NCBI RefSeq assembly: GCF_021021555.1
Contig: NZ_JAINWA010000003.1
Location: forward strand, 1,426,001-1,490,000
Source: Teretinema zuelzerae
GTDB lineage: Bacteria > Spirochaetota > Spirochaetia > Treponematales > Treponemataceae
Reading direction: 5' to 3'
Length of the DNA stretch: 64,000 bases
Both the position numbers and the translations under genes were made by a program. The notes below the pieces were generated by a model that saw nothing but the letters and a program-made list of their open reading frames with translations, did not search any database and was not told the origin of the DNA. This document shows, piece by piece, positions 7,194 to 15,593 of the stretch. Numbering within the stretch: position 1 is the first letter of the stretch; each line of letters opens with the position of its first letter.

Positions 7194-8432
7194 TTACGCC
7201 TTCCCGAACAACAGCGAGCAGTTCTGGCCGCCGAATCCGAAGGAATTTGAGAGTGCGTAGTCGAGCTTTCGCTCGCGAGCCGTTCCAGGAGTGTAGTCGA
7301 GGTCGCATTCGGGATCGGGGTTTTCAAGATTGATGGTCGGGGGAACGATGTTATCCCTGAGAGACAACACGCAGGCGATAGCTTCGATAGCTCCCGCAGC
7401 GCCGAGGGTATGGCCGATCATGGACTTGGTCGAGCTCACCGAAAGACTGTCCGCCGCGGATTCGAAGGCGAGGCGGATGGCGCGGGTTTCCGTCAGATCG
7501 TTCGCGTGGGTCGAGGTGCCGTGGGCGTTGATGTATCCGACCGCGTCGCGGGAAACTCCGCCGTCCCGCAAAGCCAACCGCATGGCTTGCGCGGCGAAGC
7601 GGCCTTCTGCATCGGGGATCGCGATGCTCTGGGCGTCGCAGGTCATGCCGAAGCCGGAGAACGCGCCGAGAATTTCCGCGCCCCGTTTCTTAGCGTGGGC
7701 GGCGCTTTCCAGCACCATGATCCCCGCCCCTTCGCCGATGACGAAGCCGTCGCGGTCGCGGTCGAAGGGCCGGCTCGCGCGGCAGGGATCGTCGTTGCGG
7801 GTAGAAAGGACGCCCATGCAGCCGTAAGAATCGACCACCATCGGAGTAACGGCGGCTTCGGTTCCGCCGGCGATGACTACGTCCGCGTATCCCGATTGAA
7901 TCATCATTTTCGCGATAGCCAGGTTATGGCCGCCGGTCGCGCAGGCGCTCAGGATGGCGAAGTTCGGCCCGGTGATTCCAAGATTGATCGCCACGGCGCA
8001 GGACGCCATATTGGCAATCGTCTTGGGAACCGAAAAGGGGTTTCCCTTTTGCGGGCCGTTGCGGATAAATGCCGGAAACTGCTCTTCCAGAACATCGTAC
8101 CCGCCGGCCGCCGAACCCACGAGGCATCCGATTCGCGAAGGATCCATCGAGGCGATGTCCAATCCTGCCTGGGCGACGGCTTCGATAGCCGCGTACACGG
8201 CGAACTGGGAGAAGCGCGCAAGCCGGCGCGACTGTTTTTTGGGTATGCGGACGTCCGGATCGAAAAGAGAAGCTTCGCAGGCAATCCTGCTATGAAACAG
8301 CGCGGAATCGAAGGAGCCGATGAGGCCGGCTCCCGAAACGCCCTTTTTACAGTTTTCCCAGAACGCATCAGTCGAACAGCCGAGCGCGGAAACCACGCCC
8401 ATGCCGGTTACGACAACGACTGTATCGTTCAT
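7194..8432 (-). CDS. fabF: Beta-ketoacyl-ACP synthase II (FabF-type)
   Basis: Cytosolic condensing enzyme of fatty-acid elongation, 412 residues, the normal FabF length. The thiolase-fold catalytic triad is complete: Cys164 in SACATGG, His304 in NAHGTSTHAND and His341 in IGHTLGAAGA. The C-terminus has the expected NSFGFGGQN loop. The ATG at 8432 overlaps the stop of the upstream flavoprotein gene by four bases (ATGA), so the two are translationally coupled. No acyl carrier protein or malonyl transferase gene is nearby, so this pair may serve a special acyl product rather than bulk synthesis; that last point is inference. Confidence 0.92.
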   Translation of the reverse strand: MNDTVVVVTGMGVVSALGCSTDAFWENCKKGVSGAGLIGSFDSALFHSRIACEASLFDPDVRIPKKQSRRLARFSQFAVYAAIEAVAQAGLDIASMDPSRIGCLVGSAAGGYDVLEEQFPAFIRNGPQKGNPFSVPKTIANMASCAVAINLGITGPNFAILSACATGGHNLAIAKMMIQSGYADVVIAGGTEAAVTPMVVDSYGCMGVLSTRNDDPCRASRPFDRDRDGFVIGEGAGIMVLESAAHAKKRGAEILGAFSGFGMTCDAQSIAIPDAEGRFAAQAMRLALRDGGVSRDAVGYINAHGTSTHANDLTETRAIRLAFESAADSLSVSSTKSMIGHTLGAAGAIEAIACVLSLRDNIVPPTINLENPDPECDLDYTPGTARERKLDYALSNSFGFGGQNCSLLFGKA

Positions 8433-9862
8433 TCCGCGGCCTTTGCCGGGCGCGCGCTCAGGAAGCGGACCACGTCCGCCGCAGTATAGTCGAAGCCCGC
8501 TTTGCGGATAAGCCGGCGCAGCGATTCAAGCTGGGAGCCGACGGTGAGCAGAGGCTTTTCCAGATAGCCGCCGGCGTACTTCATGCCGAGACCGACGTTC
8601 GCCATAAGCGCGTTGCACAGGCACCTCGCCTCGGACGATATGGAGCGGTCGCCGCCCTTTCGCGCGAAGGCTTCTTCTTTTTCAGCCGGGCAACGATAGC
8701 CTATCTTCCCCTCCGGGGTTTTATACAATTGTCGCAACAAGCCGATGTTGCAAACGCGGATGCGTTTAACCATTTCGACCTTCTCGGAGAGGGTTTCTCT
8801 GAGCACGGCGAATTTAAACGGATAACCGGTGGGAGACGCGAGAGGATGGGTAAAGACAGCCTCCTTCCCGGCGGCGACCGCCTCGAGAAAGCGCTTCTTG
8901 AGTTCGGGAAGAACGCCCGATTCCCGGCAAAAGGCGAAAAGGGTTCCCACCTGAATTCCCCAGGCTCCTTCGGATCCGGCCTTCTCCAGAGACTCTTCCA
9001 TGCTGTACGAACCGCCCAGCCAAAAGGGAATCGATAGGCCGACCATCTTTGCGTAGTCGACCGTGTCCTTCGGGCCGTACATAGGCTCTCCGTTTTCGTC
9101 CATCGAAAGCACACCACGGGGAGGAGCATTGTGGCCGCCGGCGAGATGGTTCTCCACCACGATGCCGTCTACCCTGCCCGTCGCGCGGGAAGCCATGGTC
9201 GCGGCCAGAATATAGGAAGAAACGATGGAGAGAAAATACGGCCGCTTCATCGTTTTCGGCGGATTTTCGAGGATAGAAGAAGGCTCGAAGCGCACGACAT
9301 GCCGCTCGCCTTTTTCCGCGCCTTCGATCTGAACGGAAATTTCTCCGCCTTCTCCGCGGGAGTACGAGTCGAGCAGGCCGGGAATCTCAAGAGGAATGCC
9401 CGCGCCCATCAATACATAATCGACTCCTGCAAGCATCGCTCCGTATATGGCGGCCGGATTGGGCAGCTGGATTTTTTCAAGGAAATTGATGCCGACGGCT
9501 CCGGAGTGTCCCTCTTTCGCCAGAAAAACTTCCACGAAGTTTCCCGCTGCCGTCAGCGCGTCGAGCGATGAATCGCCCAGGGTTCGCAGGGGAACCTGCT
9601 TGAAATCATGGGAGTCTTCCGTTCCTTCAGGGTTGAACCAGTCGGAAAGGATTCGCTCGGCCGTCCCGGCGTCCGGAAAGGCCGCGAGAGCCCTGCGCGC
9701 CGAGCCGTCGGTATCTCCCTGCTGAAGGCGCCGGGCAAGAACGATGTCGAGCGCAGTTCCCGAAACTACTCCAAGCGCGCCCTGGGAAGAAACCGCCTTC
9801 GCCAATTTCCAACTCGATACCGCGACTCCCATTCCGCCCTGAATAATCTTCGGGTGCTCCAT
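8429..9862 (-). CDS. Nitronate monooxygenase / FabK / PfaD-type flavoprotein
   Basis: A 477-residue FMN-dependent TIM-barrel protein. It starts with the family signature PKIIQGGMGVAVS, has VENHLAGGHNAPPRG (His244 in the place of the catalytic His of nitronate monooxygenase and FabK), and a flavin-phosphate region around WGIQVGTLFAF. It is much longer than FabK (about 310-320) and closer in length to PfaD-like trans-acting enoyl reductases. The four-base overlap with fabF argues for enoyl-ACP reduction partnering that ketosynthase rather than nitronate detoxification, but sequence alone does not decide. GAGG precedes the ATG at 9862. An inverted repeat just upstream may be its operator. Confidence 0.72.
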   Translation of the reverse strand: MEHPKIIQGGMGVAVSSWKLAKAVSSQGALGVVSGTALDIVLARRLQQGDTDGSARRALAAFPDAGTAERILSDWFNPEGTEDSHDFKQVPLRTLGDSSLDALTAAGNFVEVFLAKEGHSGAVGINFLEKIQLPNPAAIYGAMLAGVDYVLMGAGIPLEIPGLLDSYSRGEGGEISVQIEGAEKGERHVVRFEPSSILENPPKTMKRPYFLSIVSSYILAATMASRATGRVDGIVVENHLAGGHNAPPRGVLSMDENGEPMYGPKDTVDYAKMVGLSIPFWLGGSYSMEESLEKAGSEGAWGIQVGTLFAFCRESGVLPELKKRFLEAVAAGKEAVFTHPLASPTGYPFKFAVLRETLSEKVEMVKRIRVCNIGLLRQLYKTPEGKIGYRCPAEKEEAFARKGGDRSISSEARCLCNALMANVGLGMKYAGGYLEKPLLTVGSQLESLRRLIRKAGFDYTAADVVRFLSARPAKAAE

Positions 9863-9877
9863 TTATACCATCCTCTT

Positions 9878-9892
9878 TGACATAAAATGTCA
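9878..9892 (-). promoter_or_regulatory. Inverted repeat upstream of the flavoprotein-fabF pair
   Basis: TGACATAAAATGTCA: two 6-base arms around three bases, 16 bases before the start codon, between a candidate promoter and the ribosome-binding site. The size and position suit a dimeric repressor; no regulator gene is adjacent. Confidence 0.4.
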
Positions 9893-9966
9893 TATTGTCA
9901 TCATCGAATAGTACAACAGATCTCATGAGGGGTCAACCGAAGATGCATCTCATATCTTTCTACAGG

Positions 9967-10007
9967 AGGGGGAAGTCTCCCCCTGGCGCGCACTTCGGTT
10001 GCGCGCC
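9967..10007. repeat. Paired GC-rich hairpins at left edge of the decayed region
   Basis: Two back-to-back perfect stems: AGGGGGA/TCCCCCT (9967-9973 with 9978-9984) and GGCGCGC/GCGCGCC (9985-9991 with 10001-10007). Neither has a T-run. They resemble REP-type structures. The surrounding gap 9863-10124 otherwise holds only the operator-like repeat and one copy of a 24-base direct repeat. Confidence 0.5.
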
Positions 10008-10037
10008 ACCCCCTCTTTCACTATATCAATGACTTCC

Positions 10038-10061
10038 GCGCCGGGGATCGAAGCGGTATCC
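10038..10061 (+). repeat. Direct repeat copy A, left of the broken cyclase gene
   Basis: A 24-base sequence beginning GCGCCGGGGATCGAAG and ending GGTATCC, matching 12161-12184 at 23 of 24 positions. The two copies bracket the broken diguanylate cyclase gene. Confidence 0.7.
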
Positions 10062-10124
10062 GTAAGGCTCGTCTTTTTCGCAATTATTCGCTTCTTATAC
10101 GAAAAAAATAAACGGGAGGCTTCG

Positions 10125-12124
10125 ATGCGAAAAGCGAAGCTTTTTAGCGTATCTTTTTTACCCTTTCTCGTTACGTGCACCGGCATTGCGCTCGCCCTGA
10201 CAAGCCTTGCGCTGATGCTGTTTTCCAGCCGGGGCCAAAGTCTTGCCCTTTTCGGCGGGCCTTCGGAGTCGAACGAAGCAGAAAGCGCCGCCTTGACCTT
10301 TTTTCCCTATTATTCAGAAGGCGGAAAGGTCCGGTATCGGACCGACGAGGAAGGGCATCCGGTCCTGAGATTCGACGCGTCCGACTTCGGCGCCTCCTTG
10401 TGGGACGGTTTTGTTCTCGAATCGGCTGCAGCGGTTCCCCCGGACGCGATACTGCATATCTGATGGAGGTTTGCGGGAACGGCGGAACATCTCCAGGTCC
10501 ATTTCACCGATACGCCCCCGAGGGGCGAAAAGAAAGGCGAGGACTGGGGCCGCATACTTCCGACTCCGAACGAAGAATGGACCGACGTTGAAGCCCGGTT
10601 ATCCGATTTTTATCTGAACTCCTGGCAACCGGAAGGAGCGGCTAAGGACGGATTGATGACGACTCCCCTTTACGATCTTAATTTAATCCGGCCCCCGGAA
10701 CCGGCGCGCGGACCTGGTTTCCTGTCGGCGCGCCCAGGGTCGCTTTCGCGCTTGCCTCGGCGGCCTTTCTCGCGGATTACGCCGCAAATCCCCGGATATT
10801 TTCCGATACGGCGCCGCTCGTCTTCGCGGCCCTTCTCGCCGCTCCCGTTATTTTCGGCGATTTTCTCGGAGAAAACGCATCGGAAACACGAATCGCGTCC
10901 TATGGGCATGCGCCCTTCTTTCTCGTTTGGTTTTTCGCCCACGCGCATTCGAACGCGTCGGTCGCCGCAGTCTTCTTATTCGCCCTTGTTCCAAGCATTT
11001 TTAAGAGGGACAGAACGGCGCTCTCGATTATTTCAGGGGCGTCTGCGGTAGCGGCAATCGCAACGGCGGTCTTTGCCGGATCCGGACCGGAACAAAAGCG
11101 CTATGCGTCCGCGGTCTTCATAATCTGCGCGATATCGATCTTCTCCATAATGATCCAGGAATACATGAGACGGAGAAACAACGACGCCTCGCTCAGGCGG
11201 GCGCAAACCCTCTATACAGCCGTACTTTCCCATTCATCGGACTTTATATTCACCCTTTCCCCGCAGGGAGCAGTAACCAGCGTGAACCGCGCCCTGGAAA
11301 TCGTTTTAGGAAGACCGCGCGACTCGATCGCGGGCATGGCTTTCTCCGACTTCGTACATTCCGGCGCCGACTGCGGTTCGATAGTAGGAAGGAGCAATGC
11401 GGCTGATTCGACGGCTCACTACGACGCCTGCATCGGTTTTCCCGGCGGAAGCTGCAGGGAAGTCCAGTTGAGCGAAAACGCGATGGAGGAAGAGGGAATT
11501 ACGACGGGATACCTCGTAGTCGCGACCGACATTACGGAACGGAAAAAGCTCGAACAAGACCTGAAGGACGCCAACGCACGGCTTGAAGCCCTGGTACATC
11601 TTGACGGCTTAACGGGAATCGGGAACCGGCGCCATTTCGACCACAGGCTGAAGGAAGAATGGGATCGCTCGGTTCGGGCGGGAACGCCACTGTCGCTCAT
11701 CATTATCGACGCGGACTTTTTCAAAAAATACAACGACGCCTACGGCCATATCGCCGGCGACGCGTGCCTGACACTGCTCGCGCAAACCCTGGCGAACCAG
11801 CTGGAACGCTCGGGAGATACAATAGCCCGGTACGGCGGCGAGGAGTTCGCGGTAATCCTTCCGTTAACGGACGAAGCAGGAGCCCGAACGGTGGCGGAAC
11901 GGATGAGAGCCGCAGTCGAAAGGCTGAACCATCGCCATGAGGGCCAGGAGGATTCCTCGATACTGACGATCAGCCTCGGCCTTCATTCCCTTCGTCCGGT
12001 CTACGGACTTTCCAGGGAAACCAGCAAAGACCTGGTAATCGGGGCTGATAAAGCTCTCTACGAAGCCAAGCGGGCGGGAAGAAACCGCTTCTGCGCCTTC
12101 TCCGATCTGAAAGAAGAAAATTGA
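10125..12124 (+). pseudogene. Broken membrane PAS-GGDEF diguanylate cyclase gene
   Basis: Reading begins at ATG 10125 behind GGGAGG with an N-terminal membrane segment (residues 9-33) and an extracytoplasmic region. A TGA at 10461-10463 interrupts it, yet the same frame continues sensibly afterwards (AGTAEHLQVHFTDTPP and on) to about 10690. The frame then shifts at or near a run of five Cs (10692-10696); one missing base restores a frame with a multi-helix membrane region (10710-11150), a PAS domain and a GGDEF domain whose signature RYGGEEF is intact. The span of 2000 bases plus one would be 667 codons, consistent with a single lost base. The part from ATG 11150 could still be made as a PAS-GGDEF fragment. 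Two lesions 230 bases apart suggest genuine decay, but sequencing error is not excluded. Confidence 0.8.
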
Positions 12125-12160
12125 CGAAAAGAGGCACCAGAACGCGCTGTGGTCAATAGC

Positions 12161-12184
12161 GCGCCAGGGATCGAAGCGGTATCC
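12161..12184 (+). repeat. Direct repeat copy B, right of the broken cyclase gene
   Basis: Second copy of the 24-base repeat at 10038-10061, with a G-to-A change at position 6. It begins 37 bases after the cyclase stop codon. Confidence 0.7.
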
Positions 12185-12191
12185 TTGATGA

Positions 12192-12219
12192 GCATCGCGT
12201 GCGCTCGCGCATGCGATGC
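12192..12219. repeat. Imperfect hairpin after direct repeat B
   Basis: GCATCGCGTGCG pairs with CGCATGCGATGC with one non-Watson-Crick position and a CTCG loop. It has no T-run, so it is unlikely to be a terminator. Confidence 0.5.
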
Positions 12220-12246
12220 CCGGCAAGATACAAGCGGAGAGCCCGG

Positions 12247-12266
12247 CCGGCGGCGCAAGCCGCCGG
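12247..12266. repeat. GCAA-tetraloop hairpin
   Basis: CCGGCGGC-GCAA-GCCGCCGG, an 8-bp perfect stem with a GNRA tetraloop, in the non-coding stretch between the broken cyclase and the tRNA. No T-run follows. Confidence 0.5.
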
Positions 12267-12297
12267 GGCGCCCATGAAAAAGGACAGAATCCCGTAC

Positions 12298-12362
12298 GAC
12301 AGAAAAAAAAGACCTTACTGATGAATCAGTAAGGTCTTGGTATCTAGCAGGAGTAGGACTCG
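12298..12362 (-). repeat. Duplicated 3' end of tRNA-fMet plus terminator
   Basis: This 65-base stretch is identical, apart from one extra A in an A-run, to 12480-12543. It contains the last 18 bases of the tRNA (from the T-loop to the discriminator base) and the whole downstream terminator, whose 13-bp stem is at 12309-12321 with 12326-12338. The rest of the tRNA is missing. The 117 bases between the copies (12363-12479) contain no recognisable gene. Duplication of a tRNA 3' end is the usual trace of site-specific integration. Confidence 0.75.
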
Positions 12363-12484
12363 CCTTCCAGTCGCGCACGTCGTATGCGCTCCTTTCAGGC
12401 CGTCTCCAGTCGCTGGCGCCGCCTTCCCTGGCGGCTTTTCCTCCCGTTGGTCGGCGCGCCTTTCGTTTCGAGTCCTGTTGACAG

Positions 12485-12519
12485 AAAAAAAGACCTTACT
12501 GATGAATCAGTAAGGTCTT
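12485..12519 (-). terminator. Terminator of the initiator tRNA gene
   Basis: Read leftward: a perfect 13-bp stem (AAGACCTTACTGA with TCAGTAAGGTCTT) and a 4-base loop followed by a U-run, starting seven bases after the tRNA 3' end. Confidence 0.85.
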
Positions 12520-12525
12520 GGTATC

Positions 12526-12598
12526 TAGCAGGAGTAGGACTCGAACCTACGACCTCCGGGTTATGAGCCCGACGAGCTGCCAACTGCTCTATCCTGCG
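12526..12598 (-). tRNA. Initiator tRNA-fMet (CAU)
   Basis: A 73-base cloverleaf. The acceptor stem CGCAGGA pairs with TCCTGCT except at the first position (C1 against U72), the unpaired 1-72 position that marks bacterial initiators. The anticodon stem has three consecutive G-C pairs (GGG/CCC) around the loop CTCATAA with anticodon CAU, the second initiator hallmark. T-arm GTAGG-TTCGAGT-CCTAC, discriminator A73; CCA is not encoded. Confidence 0.95.
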
Positions 12599-12692
12599 TC
12601 GTTGTGGTGTTAAGGTACCAGTTATGACCGCTTTGGTCAATGCCGAATTACGTTTATTTACAGTTTTATGCGGTTTTTTGCGTTTTAGGGTG

Positions 12693-12733
12693 AAAAAAAC
12701 CCGGCAGGTAAAAGGAGGATAAACCCTGCCGGG
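12693..12733 (-). terminator. Intrinsic terminator of a leftward transcript
   Basis: Read leftward, CCCGGCAGG (12725-12733) pairs with CCTGCCGGG (12700-12708) across a 16-base loop, followed by seven Us. The loop carries a CCUCCUUUU tract. No leftward protein gene precedes it, which suggests a small RNA. Confidence 0.75.
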
Positions 12734-12800
12734 ATCGGGCCTCGAAGCCCTTGAAAAAAAAGGAGGCATATCCGGAACCGTGCTCATTCAGTCGCCTGAT
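12693..12800 (-). ncRNA. Candidate small RNA with two anti-Shine-Dalgarno tracts
   Basis: A leftward transcript ending at the terminator above would contain, 5' to 3', a GCCTCC tract followed by eight Us (12755-12768), a small hairpin (GGGC/GCCC, 12737-12750), then the terminator hairpin displaying UCCUCC in its loop. Both pyrimidine tracts are complementary to Shine-Dalgarno sequences, as in CU-rich sRNAs of other bacteria. The 5' end is a guess: I see no convincing promoter upstream. The rest of the non-coding gap 12599-12956 shows nothing else I can support. Confidence 0.4.
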
Positions 12801-12956
12801 ATACACACATAAAAATCGTACCGGTCTAAACGTTACATCATCGGACGCTGTTTTGCAAATTTTCCGCGCGATTCAAGAATTTTTTTAAGGCGGCCGGCTC
12901 TCCTTCGATCGCGTGTTTCGCTCATTCGCGGAGGATGCTCTGCCGATACTCATGGC

Positions 12957-14219
12957 ATGAGTGCTACACGTAGAATCCGCTTTGCATCCAGACGATTATC
13001 CGCGTTCCGCCCGGCGGCGGTTGCGCTGTTGTTCGCGCTTTCCGGCTTTCGGCTGGAAGCGGAGGTATTCCGGTTTCAATACAGCGAGGGAGACTCCTAT
13101 CGAATCAACTCCCTCGTGCAGGAAAAGGTGTACGTGAACCGCGCGATTTCGCACGCGGCGGAAATAACGAACCGGATCACCGTCCGGGTGTCCGACGTGC
13201 GCGAAAACGAGGGCAGGGTCTCGGCTTTTCACGACTGCGTTTTCCAGACGAGCGAGCGGACGACGAACAAGAGCTTCTCCTGGGGCCGGGAGTACCAAAG
13301 CGGCTTTCGCAGGGACGAGCTGGGCGTCTACGATATAGACGACAGCCACTTTATGCCGGTGGTCAGAAACGTTCCAACCTTTCCGGACGGCGACGTCCAG
13401 CCGGGCGAAACATGGAAGGGAACCGGAGAGGAGGCGCACGACCTCCGGGATCGGTTCGGCATCGAGACGCCCTTCCGCGCGCCGTTCGCCGTGACCTACA
13501 CCTATGTCGGGCCGACCGAACTTGAAGGAAAGAAGCTCCACCTGATCCGCGCCGAATACAGCATCTTTTTCGATACGCCGGCCGAACTGAGGGGCAAGGA
13601 GCGGACCGACGGAGACTACCCGGTGCTGACCATGGGGTATTCGAGGCAGCAGCTCTACTGGGACAACGAACAGGGATATCTCCCCTATTATAATGAAGAT
13701 TTCAGCATTCAATTGAAGCTGGCTTCCGGCACGGTGTACGAGTTCCGGGGAACGGCGGAGGCGACGGTTACGGAAATAAAGGCGATGAACCGGAAACAGA
13801 TAGTTCAGGAAATGAACGATGAAATCTCGAAGATGGGGCTTTCGAACGTCAGCGCCGAGGATACGCCGGAAGGAATCATGCTCAGCATCGAGAATATTCA
13901 GTTCGAGGCCGACTCCGCCCGGCTCATGGCCCAGGAAAAAGAGAAGATTCTCAGGATCGCGGCACTGCTCGAGCGCTACCCGGACAAGGAGCTCCTGATC
14001 AGCGGCCACACCGCGCTGGCGGGAACCGCCGCCGCGAGGCAGAAACTGTCCGAGGAACGGGCCGACGCGGTCGCGCGGTTTCTGGTAGAAAACGGAGTAC
14101 GCAGCGAATACAACGTGTACACCCGGGGCTTCGGCGCCGAAAAGCCGCTTGTTCCGAACACCTCGGAAGACAACAGGGCGCGCAACCGCCGGGTTGAAAT
14201 CACTATCCTGGAGAAATGA
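12957..14219 (+). CDS. OmpA-family envelope protein
   Basis: A 420-residue exported protein. A long signal region (hydrophobic core at residues 21-30, ending RLEAE) leads into a beta-rich N-terminal domain of unknown type. The last ~110 residues are an OmpA/Pal peptidoglycan-binding domain: IQFEADSARL, the SGHTALAGT loop, and the closing DNRARNRRVEITIL with the Asp and Arg that bind diaminopimelate. Probably an outer-membrane-associated protein tethered to peptidoglycan. There is no Shine-Dalgarno near the ATG at 12957; a GATACT box ends six bases before it. Gene stands alone. Confidence 0.8.
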   Translation: MSATRRIRFASRRLSAFRPAAVALLFALSGFRLEAEVFRFQYSEGDSYRINSLVQEKVYVNRAISHAAEITNRITVRVSDVRENEGRVSAFHDCVFQTSERTTNKSFSWGREYQSGFRRDELGVYDIDDSHFMPVVRNVPTFPDGDVQPGETWKGTGEEAHDLRDRFGIETPFRAPFAVTYTYVGPTELEGKKLHLIRAEYSIFFDTPAELRGKERTDGDYPVLTMGYSRQQLYWDNEQGYLPYYNEDFSIQLKLASGTVYEFRGTAEATVTEIKAMNRKQIVQEMNDEISKMGLSNVSAEDTPEGIMLSIENIQFEADSARLMAQEKEKILRIAALLERYPDKELLISGHTALAGTAAARQKLSEERADAVARFLVENGVRSEYNVYTRGFGAEKPLVPNTSEDNRARNRRVEITILEK

Positions 14220-14330
14220 CGTGAAGCTTGCAAACGTTGCAGTTTACTGCCGTGTAATGCATTTTGAAGGAGTCCGCAACCTTGCAAGTTTCGCGGATTA
14301 ATGGTATTTATTAACCCATCGGGGACACAC

Positions 14331-15593
14331 ATGACATATTCTGAACCAACGGAACTTGCCATTCTCGCCTGTCCGGGCGGCGAGAAGTTTGCAGATGAAA
14401 CCATAAAGCATTTGAATCATATCTATAGCCGCCGCTTTCGACAGAAAAGCGACGTTCTGGCGAAAAGATACGAAGTAGACCGGACGAATCTGGTCAAGGA
14501 CGTGAATTTTTATAACGACCTTCAGACTTCGGACATCTGCATCCGCGGGGATATCACCAAATACCGGGCCCCGGAATTCAAGATAAAGGCCCGTTTCACC
14601 TGGTTCATGAACGGCGAATTCAAAACTGAAATCCTTGACTGCATCCGCGGCAAGGATGTTTTTATTTTCCAGGACGTGGAAAATCATCAGGAAATCATCC
14701 TGAACGAGGGCAAGAACAAGCTCAAGTTTTCCATAAACGACCACATTATGAGCTTGCTGGTGACCATCGACGCGGTCCGGCACGCCGGAGCCCAGAGAAT
14801 CACCCTCGTCCTGCCCGTGTATCCCTACAGCCGCCAGCACAAGAAAAAAGGCCGAGAGGGACTCACCGCGAGCCTCTTGGGCCATTTGTACGAAAGCCTC
14901 GGCGTCAGCCAGATCATCACCCTCGACATTCATTCGCGCGAGATTGAAAACGCGTTTTACACAGCCCGCATCGAAAACCTTCACGCAAGCTATCAGATCA
15001 TCAGGGAACTTTCCAAAATAGTGGACCTTACCAGCGAAGAGGACGATTTCGTCGTCGTTTCGCCCGATACCGGCGCGGTCGACCGGAACAAGTTCTACGC
15101 GACGGGGCTCAAGCGGCCGCTCGCGATGCTCTATAAGGAGCGGGATTATTCGGTCGTCACCCAGGACGCGAAGGCGACGAACATCAAATCGGTAAAGCTG
15201 CTGGGAGACGTCAGGGGGAAGGTCGCCTTCCTCGCCGACGATATGCTCGGAACCGGCGGAACCCTCCTGAAAGCCATGGAGTTCCTCAAGGAACAGGGCG
15301 CGACCAAGGTGATAGCGGCCATCAGCCTCCCCTTCTTCACCGGCAACGCGATCGAACAATTCGACGAAGCCTATAAAAAGGGCAACTTCTTCCGGATCAT
15401 CGGAACGAACGCGGTATATCACGAAGAGCTGCTGACCAAGGAATGGTACATCAAGACGAACGTATCGGGCCTCTTCGCTCAGGTGATTTCGCGCATTCAT
15501 CACAATCAATCGCTCAGCGACCTGCTGGACAACCGCAATATTATCGAGAAGCTCGTCGTCAAGCAGGATAAGCCCGCCGAAGAACAGGAATAA
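14331..15593 (+). CDS. prs: Ribose-phosphate pyrophosphokinase-like protein
   Basis: Makes PRPP from ribose 5-phosphate and ATP, feeding nucleotide, His and Trp synthesis. This is the long form, 420 residues against about 315 for the standard enzyme. The catalytic stretch YPYSRQHKKK (from residue 164), the DIHS motif (199-202) and the PRPP-binding loop ADDMLGTGGT (about 302-311) are all present, the last in place of the more usual DDMIDTGGT. The start at 14331 has a weak GGGGA; an in-frame ATG at 14301 is possible. First gene of an operon with an FGGY kinase (one-base overlap) and a HAD phosphatase, consistent with handling pentose or sugar phosphates. Confidence 0.82.
   Translation: MTYSEPTELAILACPGGEKFADETIKHLNHIYSRRFRQKSDVLAKRYEVDRTNLVKDVNFYNDLQTSDICIRGDITKYRAPEFKIKARFTWFMNGEFKTEILDCIRGKDVFIFQDVENHQEIILNEGKNKLKFSINDHIMSLLVTIDAVRHAGAQRITLVLPVYPYSRQHKKKGREGLTASLLGHLYESLGVSQIITLDIHSREIENAFYTARIENLHASYQIIRELSKIVDLTSEEDDFVVVSPDTGAVDRNKFYATGLKRPLAMLYKERDYSVVTQDAKATNIKSVKLLGDVRGKVAFLADDMLGTGGTLLKAMEFLKEQGATKVIAAISLPFFTGNAIEQFDEAYKKGNFFRIIGTNAVYHEELLTKEWYIKTNVSGLFAQVISRIHHNQSLSDLLDNRNIIEKLVVKQDKPAEEQE

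Noticed and set aside
12395-12787. 130-codon leftward frame through the tRNA
   Set aside because: It runs across the tRNA-fMet gene, its terminator and the candidate sRNA; not coding.
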